A stretch of 53,167 nt of DNA, taken from contig NZ_BAABDD010000032.1 in assembly GCF_039539445.1 (NCBI RefSeq), forward strand, positions 1-53,167. The letters run 5' to 3'. A program made the translations under genes and the position numbers. The notes beneath the pieces were generated by a model that saw only the letters and a program-made list of their open reading frames with translations, had not been told where the DNA came from and did not search any database. How positions within the stretch are numbered: the stretch's first letter is position 1; every line of letters starts with the position of its first letter. The DNA comes from Salinactinospora qingdaonensis (lineage in GTDB: Bacteria; Actinomycetota; Actinomycetes; Streptosporangiales; Streptosporangiaceae). Shown in pieces: positions 25,157 through 32,668 of this stretch.

Positions 25157-26842
25157 ATGAATGAACCGTGGGTGTCGTCGAACGGTGTCGTGCTCGCCGA
25201 CCAGGTGCCGGCCGCGCTACGCCGCGCCTGGGTCACGCAGGGCCACTGTCCCGATCGCGACACCTTCTCCCTGTTCAGCGAGCACGCCGCCGCCCATCCC
25301 GCCCGCCCGGCGGTGATCGACACCGAGGGCACGCTCGACTACGCGGCTCTGGACGCCGTTGCGCGGCGGATCGCGCTGGCGCTGCTCGCCGCCGGCCTGG
25401 GGCCCACCGACATCGTCGCGATCCAGGTGCCCAACGGTCGCCGCGCGGTCGCCGCGGAGTTGGCCGTGGCCGCCATCGGCGCGCTCGCGCTGCCCTACCC
25501 CTGTGGTCGGGGCAGGAGCGACTCTCTCGCCCTGCTCGGCCGTTCCCGCGCCAGCGCCGTCATCGCCGCCGATCGCGCGGGCGAGCTGCGGCCCGCCGCC
25601 GAGCTGGCCGCTCTCCGCGACCATCTGCCCCACCTGCGGGAGATCCTCGTCTTCGGTGCGGCGCCACCGGGGTGCCGGCGGCTCCCCGAGGAGGACACCC
25701 TCCCCGGGTGGCAGCCGGCGGCCGTCGACGCCGAGGCGCCGGCGCGGGTTCTTGTCTCCTCGGGATCAGAGGCCGAGCCCAAGATGGTCGCCTACAGTCA
25801 CAACGCCATGTGCGGCGGGCGCGGTAATTACATCGGCGCACTGCACGGTGGCGCCGAGCCCATGCGTGCCCTCCTGCTCGCCCCTTTAGCCTCCTCCTAT
25901 GGGTCGTGCGGCAGTGTCACGCTGGCCCGCCACGGCGGCACGCTGCTCGTGCTCGACGTGTTCGACCCCGCCGCGGCTTTGGAGATGATCGAGCGGCATG
26001 GCCCCACCCACGTCTACGGCGTGCCCACCATGCTGAGCCGGATCGCCGCCCTGGCCGGCCCCGGCGGGGTGGCTCACCCGCCGCGCGCCGTTGTGGCCAG
26101 TGGCGCCGCGCTGCATGCCGAGACCGCGGCCTCCTGCCGTGACCGCTTCGGCTGTCCCGTGATCAACGTCTACGGGTCGGCTGACGGCGTCAACTGTCAC
26201 ACCGGGGCAGACGAGAGTGCTGTAGCCGAGGGCGTCGTGGGACACCCCGACCCGGCCGTGGCCGAGATCGCCGTCACCGGCCCTGACGGTGAACCACTTC
26301 CCGAGGGCCGCGAGGGCGAGATCCGGGCCCGGGGGCCCATGACGCCCCTGTGCTATGTCAACGCCCCTGAGCTTGACGCCCGGTACCGCACCTCTGGCGG
26401 TTGGGTACGCACCGGAGACCGGGGGGTCCTGCTCTCCGACGGGGCCCTGCGGGTGGTCGACCGCATCAAGCGGGTCGTCATCCGCGGCGGCTACAACATC
26501 AGTCCGCTGGAGGTCGAGCGCCACATCAGCACTCACCCCGATGTCGCCGACGTCTCCTGTGTCGCCGTACCCGACGCCGAGTTGGGGGAGCGGTTGTGCG
26601 CCTGCGTGGCACAGCCTCCCGCGGCAGCTCCGCTCACCCTGCCCGACCTCACCGATTACCTCGAACGGCAGCGGGGCCTAGAGCGTCGCAAGCTCCCGGA
26701 AAAGCTGCTCGTCCTGCCGGAACTGCCGCTGGGGCCCACCGGAAAGGTGTGCCGCCACACCCTCGCCGACCTGGCGAGCGGTGCCGCTACAGCGTCCGCT
26801 ACCCCACACGCCCAGCCCATTCGCCAAGGAGGCCGGCCATGA
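25157..26842 (+). CDS. AMP-binding (acyl-adenylating) ligase 2 with a divergent P-loop
   Basis: A 561-residue ANL enzyme. The N-terminus resembles aryl- and fatty-acid ligases (FSLFSEHAAAHPARPAVID). The P-loop reads VSSGSEAEPKMVAYSH (about 198-213) instead of the usual TSGTTGxPKG form. A5 is VYGSADGVNCHTG, A7 is GWVRTGDRGVL, A8 is VDRIKRVVIRGGYNISPLE and A10 is PLGPTGKVCRHTL, all recognisable with the lysine. It resembles stand-alone aryl-acid adenylating enzymes, but the acid is unknown. It has an in-frame TTA codon (25886-25888). It overlaps the methyltransferase gene by ATGA. Confidence 0.86.
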   Translation: MNEPWVSSNGVVLADQVPAALRRAWVTQGHCPDRDTFSLFSEHAAAHPARPAVIDTEGTLDYAALDAVARRIALALLAAGLGPTDIVAIQVPNGRRAVAAELAVAAIGALALPYPCGRGRSDSLALLGRSRASAVIAADRAGELRPAAELAALRDHLPHLREILVFGAAPPGCRRLPEEDTLPGWQPAAVDAEAPARVLVSSGSEAEPKMVAYSHNAMCGGRGNYIGALHGGAEPMRALLLAPLASSYGSCGSVTLARHGGTLLVLDVFDPAAALEMIERHGPTHVYGVPTMLSRIAALAGPGGVAHPPRAVVASGAALHAETAASCRDRFGCPVINVYGSADGVNCHTGADESAVAEGVVGHPDPAVAEIAVTGPDGEPLPEGREGEIRARGPMTPLCYVNAPELDARYRTSGGWVRTGDRGVLLSDGALRVVDRIKRVVIRGGYNISPLEVERHISTHPDVADVSCVAVPDAELGERLCACVAQPPAAAPLTLPDLTDYLERQRGLERRKLPEKLLVLPELPLGPTGKVCRHTLADLASGAATASATPHAQPIRQGGRP

Positions 26843-27639
26843 CCGCTCAGCCCACCCCCGGGTACGTCTTCGACAACGACAGCGAGCACGCCGTCGAGCA
26901 GCACCGCTGTCTCGCCCGCGCCTACGATCCACTGACCCTGGAGCGGCTCGCCCAGACGGGGGTGGGCGAGGGCTGGCACTGTCTGGAGGTGGGGGCCGGC
27001 GGCGGCAGCGTCGCCCACTGGCTCGCCCAGCGGGTCGCTCCCTCCGGCCGGGTCCTGGCCACCGACGTCAAGCCTGCGCACGTGGCCCCGGCCCCCGGGC
27101 TTGAGATCGCCCGCCACGACATCGTGCACGACCCGCTGCCCGAGGCCGCCTTCGACCTGATCCACGCCCGGCTCGTGCTGCTTCACCTGCCCGAACGCCG
27201 CGCCGTACTCGCGCGTCTGTTGCGGGCGCTCAAGCCGGGTGGGTGGCTCCAGCTTGACGAGTTCGACATCACCTACGGCCCTGCCCTGCTCATGCCCGAT
27301 CCGGCGGCCGGCGCGCTCTACACGGAGTTCCTTGACGCCAAGGCCACAGCGATGGCCACGGCCGGCGCCGACATCGCCTGGGGGCGCAACGCAGCGGCAG
27401 CCATGCGCGAGACCGGGTTCACCGCCATCGAGCCGGTTCCGCACCTAGAGCTGTGGCAGGCGAGTTCCCCGGCGGTGCGGCTGCTCGCGCACCACACGCA
27501 CCATCTGCGCGACCGGCTGATCGAGGCCGGGATGAGCGAGGAGCGGCTCGTCCAGGTCCGCGAGTTGCTCGCCGACCCCTCGTTTTGCGCCTGCTCGTGT
27601 GCGATCTACTCCGTGCACGGGCGGCGACCGGCGGGGTGA
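26839..27639 (+). CDS. Class I SAM-dependent methyltransferase
   Basis: A 266-residue soluble methyltransferase. Motif I is CLEVGAGGGSVAHWLA (about 49-64); motif II/III residues follow (VLATDVKPAH, DLIHARLVLLHLPER), then LKPGGWLQLDEFD. AAGGAGG lies upstream of the ATG, which overlaps the ligase stop. It may be an O-, N- or C-methyltransferase; the sequence does not tell. It is co-translated with ligase 2, so it probably modifies the same acyl unit or the final product. Confidence 0.88.
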   Translation: MTAQPTPGYVFDNDSEHAVEQHRCLARAYDPLTLERLAQTGVGEGWHCLEVGAGGGSVAHWLAQRVAPSGRVLATDVKPAHVAPAPGLEIARHDIVHDPLPEAAFDLIHARLVLLHLPERRAVLARLLRALKPGGWLQLDEFDITYGPALLMPDPAAGALYTEFLDAKATAMATAGADIAWGRNAAAAMRETGFTAIEPVPHLELWQASSPAVRLLAHHTHHLRDRLIEAGMSEERLVQVRELLADPSFCACSCAIYSVHGRRPAG

Positions 27640-27655
27640 TCGCCGTTGTCGCGCT

Positions 27656-27680
27656 CGTGGGCGTGGCATCCACGCCACGG
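27656..27680 (+). terminator. Small hairpin after the methyltransferase gene
   Basis: GGCGTGG (27660-27666) and CCACGCC (27670-27676) pair around a 3-nt loop, 20 bases after the stop. Confidence 0.4.
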
Positions 27681-27700
27681 GGGCGCCCCAGAGTTATGGC

Positions 27701-27857
27701 CTAACGGTTCTGTTTCTGGGCGGGCGGTGGGCGAACAGTGGGTGAGCCTCCGCTGTCGCCCCGGAGGCTGTCGAGATCGCGTAGCGATCGAGGCGCGAGC
27801 GGACGAAGGACATTCCCACAGTCCCCGCACCCAAGCCGTTCGCACAACAGAACCTAA
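27701..27857 (+). mobile_element. MITE-like element C, with core repeat copy 4
   Basis: An element of about 147-149 bp (27705/27707-27853) with terminal inverted repeats GTTCTGTT... and ...AACAGAAC, less perfect inside than in element B. CTAA flanks both sides (27701-27704 and 27854-27857), a likely 4-bp target duplication. The core at 27773-27800 has a GTA loop and one mismatch. It shares a block (CATTCCCACAGTCCCCGCAC) downstream of the core with element B. Confidence 0.75.
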
Positions 27858-28205
27858 CGGTGCGGGGCGCGCCCCCGCGGCACCCATATCGCTGCCGGTC
27901 ACGCCCCGGAGCCGTGCGGTGCGGCAACGCCGCCCTCGCTCGGCCACGCCGTCTAGCCACCGCCGGCCGTATTGCCGCGCCGGCCCCGCTCATCCGCCCC
28001 GAGAATGTCTGAGGAGCTTCATGACCAGGCTGTTCGTCTCTTGGGTTCGGCTGAACCGGTGCGCATGCCGGGGACGTGCCCCGGTGATCCACACTTTGGA
28101 GCCGGCCGCGGTCTTCGCCGGGATTCCGCCCTGCGAGCAGGGGCAGCGGTGAGAGCATCGGGTAGCAGTGCCCGCGCCCGAGACTGATTGACAAGGAGAC
28201 AACCG
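27858..28205 (+). other. Leader region of the IPP isomerase gene
   Basis: A 348-bp gap. A short frame at about 28005-28187 has no family resemblance. I see no riboswitch. Confidence 0.4.
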
Positions 28206-28826
28206 ATGACATCGATGACGCCCCCTTCCGGTGGGAGCCACCGCGCGGCCACTGCGGAAACCGAGGAAATCGTGTTGCTGGGAACCGACGGCGAGGCCAT
28301 CGGTACCGCGCCAAAGCGTGCCAGTCACCACGGCGAGACGCCGCTCCACCTCGCGTTCTCCTGCTACCTGGCCGATGCTTCGGGGCGAGTGCTCATGACG
28401 CGCCGCGCCGACCACAAGCCCACCTGGCCCTCGGTGTGGACCAACAGTTGCTGCGGACACCCTGCCCCCGGTGAAGGGCTGCGGGCTGCCGTGACTCGTA
28501 GGGTGGGTCAGGAGTTGGGGGCTGATATTACCGATCTCACGCTGATCCTGCCGGGATTTGGCTACCGGGCGGTCATGGACGATGGGACCGTTGAGTACGA
28601 GCTGTGTCCGGTGGTGCGGGCCACGGTCAGCGGACGGATCGATCCCGACCCCGCCGAGGTCGCCGAAACCGGCTGGATCGACTGGTCCGAGTGTGTGGCC
28701 CTTGCGGGGCGAGCGGGCGTGTCTCCCTGGTTCACTGAGCAGATAGCTGAGTTGGCGCCGCTGGGCACTCCCCACCAGTGGCCTGAGGGGGACCCCGCCC
28801 AGTTGCCTCCCGCGGTCGATTGGTGA
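28206..28826 (+). CDS. idi: Isopentenyl-diphosphate delta-isomerase, type 1
   Basis: A 206-residue Nudix-fold enzyme that interconverts isopentenyl and dimethylallyl diphosphate. The catalytic cysteine motif TNSCCGHPAPGE (about 81-92) is intact, as are the metal-binding His/Glu region ETPLHLAFSCYL and the acid motif TVEYELCPV with the second catalytic Glu. ATG 28206 has AAGGAG about 10 bases upstream; an ATG at 28188 lies before the ribosome site. It probably supplies the allylic primer for the prenyl donor used by the UbiA enzyme 7 kb upstream, but it could serve general isoprenoid synthesis. Confidence 0.94.
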   Translation: MTSMTPPSGGSHRAATAETEEIVLLGTDGEAIGTAPKRASHHGETPLHLAFSCYLADASGRVLMTRRADHKPTWPSVWTNSCCGHPAPGEGLRAAVTRRVGQELGADITDLTLILPGFGYRAVMDDGTVEYELCPVVRATVSGRIDPDPAEVAETGWIDWSECVALAGRAGVSPWFTEQIAELAPLGTPHQWPEGDPAQLPPAVDW

Positions 28827-28874
28827 GGCACTATCCCAGGCGGGGCCGTTTTCACTGTCGGTCAGGGGCGGAAA

Positions 28875-28900
28875 CGCGGTGGGCATGGTCGCCCACCGCG
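28875..28900. terminator. Bidirectional terminator between idi and the small secreted protein gene
   Basis: Perfect 10-nt arms at 28875-28884 and 28891-28900 around a 6-nt loop, between two convergent stops. Confidence 0.7.
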
Positions 28901-28917
28901 CATGTGAGCTGTGGTAG

Positions 28918-29235
28918 TTACGCGACGGAGAACGCGAATACGCCGGAGGGCGGAGCGTGCCAGCCATGGTTGGGCTTGACCGGAACGCCCGGGCCGAGGC
29001 AGAAGACGTTGGAGTGGATGCGCAGCGTGGAATCGGTCCGGTTGATCAGCACGTGTGCGGTGGCGTCGAGCCGGTGGCACGAACCCGACTCCGGATCGGA
29101 GTAGGTGGTCAGCGGCTCAGCTTCGGTTTTGAAGACGATCACGTCACCGGTGGCGGCATGGGCGGGTGCAGCCAAAGCCAAGCTCAGCACTCCGGCTACG
29201 GCCGAGGCGGTTATGGTGTCGAACAGTTTCCGCAT
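28918..29235 (-). CDS. Small secreted protein of unknown function
   Basis: A 105-residue protein with a clear Sec signal peptide: MRKLF, a hydrophobic stretch to about residue 25, and a cleavage site near AHA-A (26-28). The mature part has two cysteines (CHR and VFCLG) that could form a disulphide. GGAGGA precedes the ATG. I do not recognise the family. The mature domain is about 77 residues and looks beta-rich. It is monocistronic. Confidence 0.78.
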   Translation of the reverse strand: MRKLFDTITASAVAGVLSLALAAPAHAATGDVIVFKTEAEPLTTYSDPESGSCHRLDATAHVLINRTDSTLRIHSNVFCLGPGVPVKPNHGWHAPPSGVFAFSVA

Positions 29236-29444
29236 GTTGCTCCTCCAGGGCAGGAAACGATAAAAAATGCGTATTCCGGTTTCGTTTCAGTGGTGAGCCG
29301 GATGCTTACAGCAATGATCTGCCTACTCTCCGCGTGAAGTCAACTACGTTCCGTGTTTCGGGGGAGTGGATGTCGGCGGGGCAGTGCCGGCCCCGGCTTG
29401 CGCAACGGCCGGCCAGTCAGTGAGAGGGAACGGAGCGATCAACG

Positions 29445-30197
29445 GTGCCGATGCATGGGCACGACGTGAGGCGGAGTGTGCCCGTCCGCCAGAGCCGGCC
29501 GGAGAACCGTGGAGGGGCCTCTCGTGTCGGCGGTGCTGCCCTGCGGGGTGCGCGGTGCGCTGCGGTCCTGGCAGCCACGATCGGCTGTCTTGGTGCCGCG
29601 TCCCCCAGTGAGCCCCCCGCGCGCCCGCTTCCCCACGGCCAGGGGGAGTTGACGGTTAAAGCACAGGTCACTGTGCATCTTCCTGACGTCTGCGTCGAGG
29701 TCACGACCGATGTGGTGTCGGCGAAAGTGTCGGTGGGCCACCCCAGATGCGGCCACCCGCAGCCGCCAAAACCGCCTCCTGAGCCGTCTCCGACGCCACC
29801 GCCGCCACAGCCCGCCCCCTCCGAGCCGCCAGAGCCCGCACCGTCGTCAACTCCGCCGCCGGCGCCTCCCGAGACAGATCCGCAGCCTCCCGCCAGCAGG
29901 GAGCCACAGCCGGTGCGGGAAGCCGCTGATGCGCCTGAGCCCGTGGAGGAGACGCCCGCCCGTCAGGTCGTGGCAGCCGAACCCAGCCCCGAGCCTACGC
30001 AGCCCTCTCCGAGTCCGGCCACGGCCAGCCCTGCCGCGCCGCAGGAGAGCGTGCTGCCCACACCGGCGCTGCTGCCGATCGCCGGGCCGGCGATCGGCAG
30101 CAGCGCGAAGTCCGGGTTCACCTCGATGCACATGATGGTGTTCTCGGTTCTCATCGCGGTGGCGGCGGCTGTGACCGCGGCCGGGGCGCGCCGCTGA
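29445..30197 (+). CDS. Proline-rich cell-surface protein with C-terminal membrane anchor
   Basis: A 250-residue protein. After an N-terminal region with a possible signal segment (about 35-52, CAAVLAATIGCLGAAS) there is a small domain with two cysteines (VCVEV and RCG). A long Pro/Ser/Glu-rich stretch (about 105-205) looks like a wall-spanning spacer. The C-terminal segment FSVLIAVAAAVTAA is a membrane helix followed by Arg-Arg. The start is uncertain (GTG 29445 or ATG 29451). A perfect 41-bp palindrome lies in the coding sequence before the anchor. The layout resembles actinomycete surface proteins, but the function is unknown. Confidence 0.6.
   Translation: MPMHGHDVRRSVPVRQSRPENRGGASRVGGAALRGARCAAVLAATIGCLGAASPSEPPARPLPHGQGELTVKAQVTVHLPDVCVEVTTDVVSAKVSVGHPRCGHPQPPKPPPEPSPTPPPPQPAPSEPPEPAPSSTPPPAPPETDPQPPASREPQPVREAADAPEPVEETPARQVVAAEPSPEPTQPSPSPATASPAAPQESVLPTPALLPIAGPAIGSSAKSGFTSMHMMVFSVLIAVAAAVTAAGARR
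30066..30106. repeat. Perfect 41-bp palindrome inside the proline-rich protein gene
   Basis: Two 20-nt arms (30066-30085 and 30087-30106) are exact reverse complements around a single G. It encodes ALLPIAGPAIGSSA on the plus strand and a closely similar peptide on the minus strand. It could form a long hairpin in mRNA. Confidence 0.85.
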
Positions 30198-30225
30198 CCC
30201 GACCGCGGGTGGGCACGCACCCTCG

Positions 30226-30999
30226 CTAGACGCCCGTCAGCATCTGATCGATCTCGTCGAATCCGGCCAGGGCGTTCTCGAACGGTTCGGCCGAGACGGC
30301 GAAGATCCCGGAATAGGGGTTGTCGAGCATCACCAGTGTCAGCACCGACGAGCAAACAAAGGCCAGGTTCACCAGGGACCACATGAGCGTGGCGCGCGAG
30401 CGGCGGCCCTTCAAAGCGAACGGCAGGACCACCACCGCCGCCGCGGCAGCCGCGGCGGCGGCGATCAGCAGTACGGGCAGGTTGGCGCCTGCCGCGTCGT
30501 CGCGCTCCAGCCGATCCGCCACGAGTTGGGCGGCTTGCTGGTGGGCCAGCATGCGTTCCCCAGCCAACTCGTAGTCGTCGGAGGGGAGTTGGGCCACGTG
30601 GGCGCGCAGTTGCGCCAACTTGCTCTCGCCGGCCTGGCTGAGTTCTCCCTCGGCCATGAGCGGCCAGTCCTCCTCGATCACCGAGGTCACATAGGAGCGC
30701 AGGTCCTCCCGGATCGGCTCTCCTTGTTCCGCGGGAAGGGAACCGGTTGTCCAGTACAGTCGGGTCGCCGCTGTGGCCTCTTCCAGGGCCAGGTCTCGGG
30801 CGCCGTTGTTGTTCTCCCAACCAATGACGAGGCCCATGGCTGTGGCGATGAGGTACAGCGACAGCACGGTGGGGGCGACGAACGTGCCGACCGCTGTCTC
30901 GGAGTCGGAGCCGGGGATGGCGAACTTGCGGATGACCAGCACCCCGGCCAGGATGAGCGCCCCGAGGACAAAGATCATCGGGAGCCAGTTGACGAGCAT
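30226..30999 (-). CDS. DUF4239-family (bestrophin-like) membrane protein
   Basis: A 257-residue integral membrane protein. Two helices at the N-terminus (IFVLGALILAGVLVI, then VLSLYLIATAMGLVIGW) and two near the C-terminus (LLIAAAAAAAAAVVVLPF and VNLAFVCSSVLTLVML) flank a long charged helical loop (about 65-190). It ends with DNPYSGIFAVS and the terminal VSAEPFENAL region typical of the family. GGAGGA precedes the ATG. The function of the family is not established; channel activity has been suggested by fold similarity only. Confidence 0.82.
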   Translation of the reverse strand: MLVNWLPMIFVLGALILAGVLVIRKFAIPGSDSETAVGTFVAPTVLSLYLIATAMGLVIGWENNNGARDLALEEATAATRLYWTTGSLPAEQGEPIREDLRSYVTSVIEEDWPLMAEGELSQAGESKLAQLRAHVAQLPSDDYELAGERMLAHQQAAQLVADRLERDDAAGANLPVLLIAAAAAAAAAVVVLPFALKGRRSRATLMWSLVNLAFVCSSVLTLVMLDNPYSGIFAVSAEPFENALAGFDEIDQMLTGV

Positions 31000-31453
31000 G
31001 TCTCCTCCGTTGCCGGCGGATGAATTCTTCGAATGGAAATTGGCAGGCGACCCCGTTGCATGGGGCGCCCTGCGCTCGCTGAATGAGAAGCGCGAAATTG
31101 AAGAATGTTTCTTAAGCGAAACGATGGAGGGTTGTTACGTGTGGAAAGGGAAGCCATATGTGCGAAAAATCGATATCCACCCTCTCGGGCCTATTTTCCC
31201 ATTCCCCTCATGAACGGTACACCCTGGAGTGGAGGGGATCTCTGGGGATATCGCAGTTTCCTCGGTCCGCGTGGAGCGCCGATGGATGCGAGGTGGCAGC
31301 CATGGCATGAGATTTCCGGGAATACCCCAAACGACAGTCTTTTACCATAGCACGGTTTTCTGCGAGAGGTTGTAAGCCATATTTGGTCAAGAATGTCGGT
31401 TTTTGGGTGGGGGTGCCAGTGTTTTCGTCAGGGGCTGGGAGGTGGCGTCGTTC

Positions 31454-31481
31454 GCTCGTGCCTCGATCGCTTCGCGATCTC
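31454..31481 (-). repeat. Interspersed palindromic core repeat, copy 5
   Basis: A minus-strand copy identical to consensus with a GAA loop. Its flanks (GTGTTTT, then GGGAGGTGGCG-CGTTC before the core in plus-strand reading) closely match those of the copy at 50826, so these two form a subfamily of about 75 bp. Confidence 0.85.
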
Positions 31482-31547
31482 GGCAGCCTCAAGGGGGCGT
31501 GGTGGTTGGGGTGCGTGCAAGCGACGTGGGCGGCCACTGGGGTGAGG

Positions 31548-31629
31548 GAGCGCTGTTGTCGTCGGGCCCCGACAGCCTGGCCTGGGGGGGTAGTGAGGCT
31601 CGCACCAGCAGAGTGCTGTTGTCGTCGGG
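31548..31629 (+). repeat. Pair of 19-bp direct repeats
   Basis: GAG-C/T-GCTGTTGTCGTCGGG occurs at 31548-31566 and 31611-31629 (18 of 19 identical), 63 bases apart. Each is followed by a short GAC-containing half that could fold back on it. Confidence 0.7.
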
Positions 31630-31849
31630 GTTCGACAACGGGTGTCTCTTGCCGGGCCTAGCGCCAAACCGTGCCGCCCACGCTGCCCCAGGCGAAGGAG
31701 GGGCCTCCCGAGGGCGGCGTCAGACCGCGACACCCGCCCCCGGCATGGCTCACCGTTGCTGCACGCTCCGTTCCAGCCACGGTCTTGTGGCTGCGGAGGT
31801 TGTTGGGTGTTTCAGTGGTTGGTGGGGTGCCCCCGCCCTGTGGCTGCCG

Positions 31850-31877
31850 AGATCGCGCAGCGATCGAGGCACGAGCG
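31850..31877 (+). repeat. Interspersed palindromic core repeat, copy 6
   Basis: A plus-strand copy identical to consensus with a GCA loop, preceded by GCTGCC. Its downstream flank resembles that of copy 1. Confidence 0.85.
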
Positions 31878-32136
31878 GTGGGAAACCCCCGTGCGCTCTT
31901 CTCACCCTCAGCCCGTACCGCGCGCCCTCGACCCCGTGCACGGAGGTTCCCGAGAGGCGCCGCGGCGCGGCCTGCTCGGTGGTGCGTGAGTGGGCTCACC
32001 CGCCTCACTGCGCCGGGAAGCGACCCGTGCGGTGCGTTCGCCTACCACGGGGCCATAATGGTGGTCCCGGACCCGCCCGCGACGGTGGGAACACCAAGAC
32101 ACCGATGTGGGTCAACCAGCCGTAGGAGGGCAAGCC

Positions 32137-32625
32137 ATGGAATTCGACATGGTCGTCGAGATTCCGCAGGGGTCGCAGAACAAGTACGAGATGGACCATG
32201 AGTTGCAGCGCATCCGTCTCGACCGCACCCTGTTCACCGCGACGCAGTACCCCGCTGACTACGGCTTCATCCCAGGTACGCTCGCTGAGGACGGCGAACC
32301 TCTGGACGCGATCGTTGTACTCGACGGCCCCACTTTCCCCGGGTGCACGGTGCGGGTGCGACCAGTGGCCGTGTTCTGGATGCGTGACGAGCGCGGCCCT
32401 GACGGCAAGGTCTTGTGCCTGCCCTCCGGAGATCCCCGCGTCGCCCACATCAACGACATCTCCGACATGCCGGATTACCAGCTCAACGAGATCAGTCACT
32501 TCTTCGACATCTACAAGCGCCTGGAGCCGCACAAGATGAGCGAGGTGCGTGGCTGGCAGGACCGGGAGTCGGCCGAGGCGGCGGTCAACGCGGCACGGGA
32601 ACGCGCCCGCGCTGGTGCGCTGTAG
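32137..32625 (+). CDS. ppa: Inorganic pyrophosphatase, family I
   Basis: A 162-residue cytoplasmic enzyme that hydrolyses pyrophosphate. The signature DGEPLDAIVVLD (about 51-62), with the metal-binding aspartates, is intact. YEMDHE, ADYGFIPGT and the C-terminal DISDMPDYQLNEISHFF and HFFDIYKRLEPHK match the family closely. GGAGGG precedes the ATG at 32137. Length and motifs are normal. It is monocistronic and convergent with the reductase gene. Confidence 0.95.
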   Translation: MEFDMVVEIPQGSQNKYEMDHELQRIRLDRTLFTATQYPADYGFIPGTLAEDGEPLDAIVVLDGPTFPGCTVRVRPVAVFWMRDERGPDGKVLCLPSGDPRVAHINDISDMPDYQLNEISHFFDIYKRLEPHKMSEVRGWQDRESAEAAVNAARERARAGAL

Positions 32626-32668
32626 TCGGTGGGGCGCAGCCGCCGTCGGCCACTCCGCGGGGACCGTT

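Larger units (their letters stand above)
31000..32136. other. Gene-free 1.1-kb island with repeats
   Basis: Contains two palindromic core copies (31454-31481 and 31850-31877, opposite strands) and a pair of 19-bp direct repeats (31548-31566 and 31611-31629). The first 400 bases are AT-richer. No frame has a recognised domain. The last 100 bases probably contain the pyrophosphatase promoter. Confidence 0.55.

Noticed and set aside
30226..30820. Minus-strand frame sharing the LPIAGPAIGSS peptide with the plus-strand surface protein
   Set aside because: The identity is due to the 41-bp palindrome; the DUF4239 gene is the real gene on that strand.
31403..32125. Frame of 240 codons across the repeat island
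   Set aside because: It is read through two palindromic core repeats (ARASIASRSRQ-type peptides) and is not a protein.
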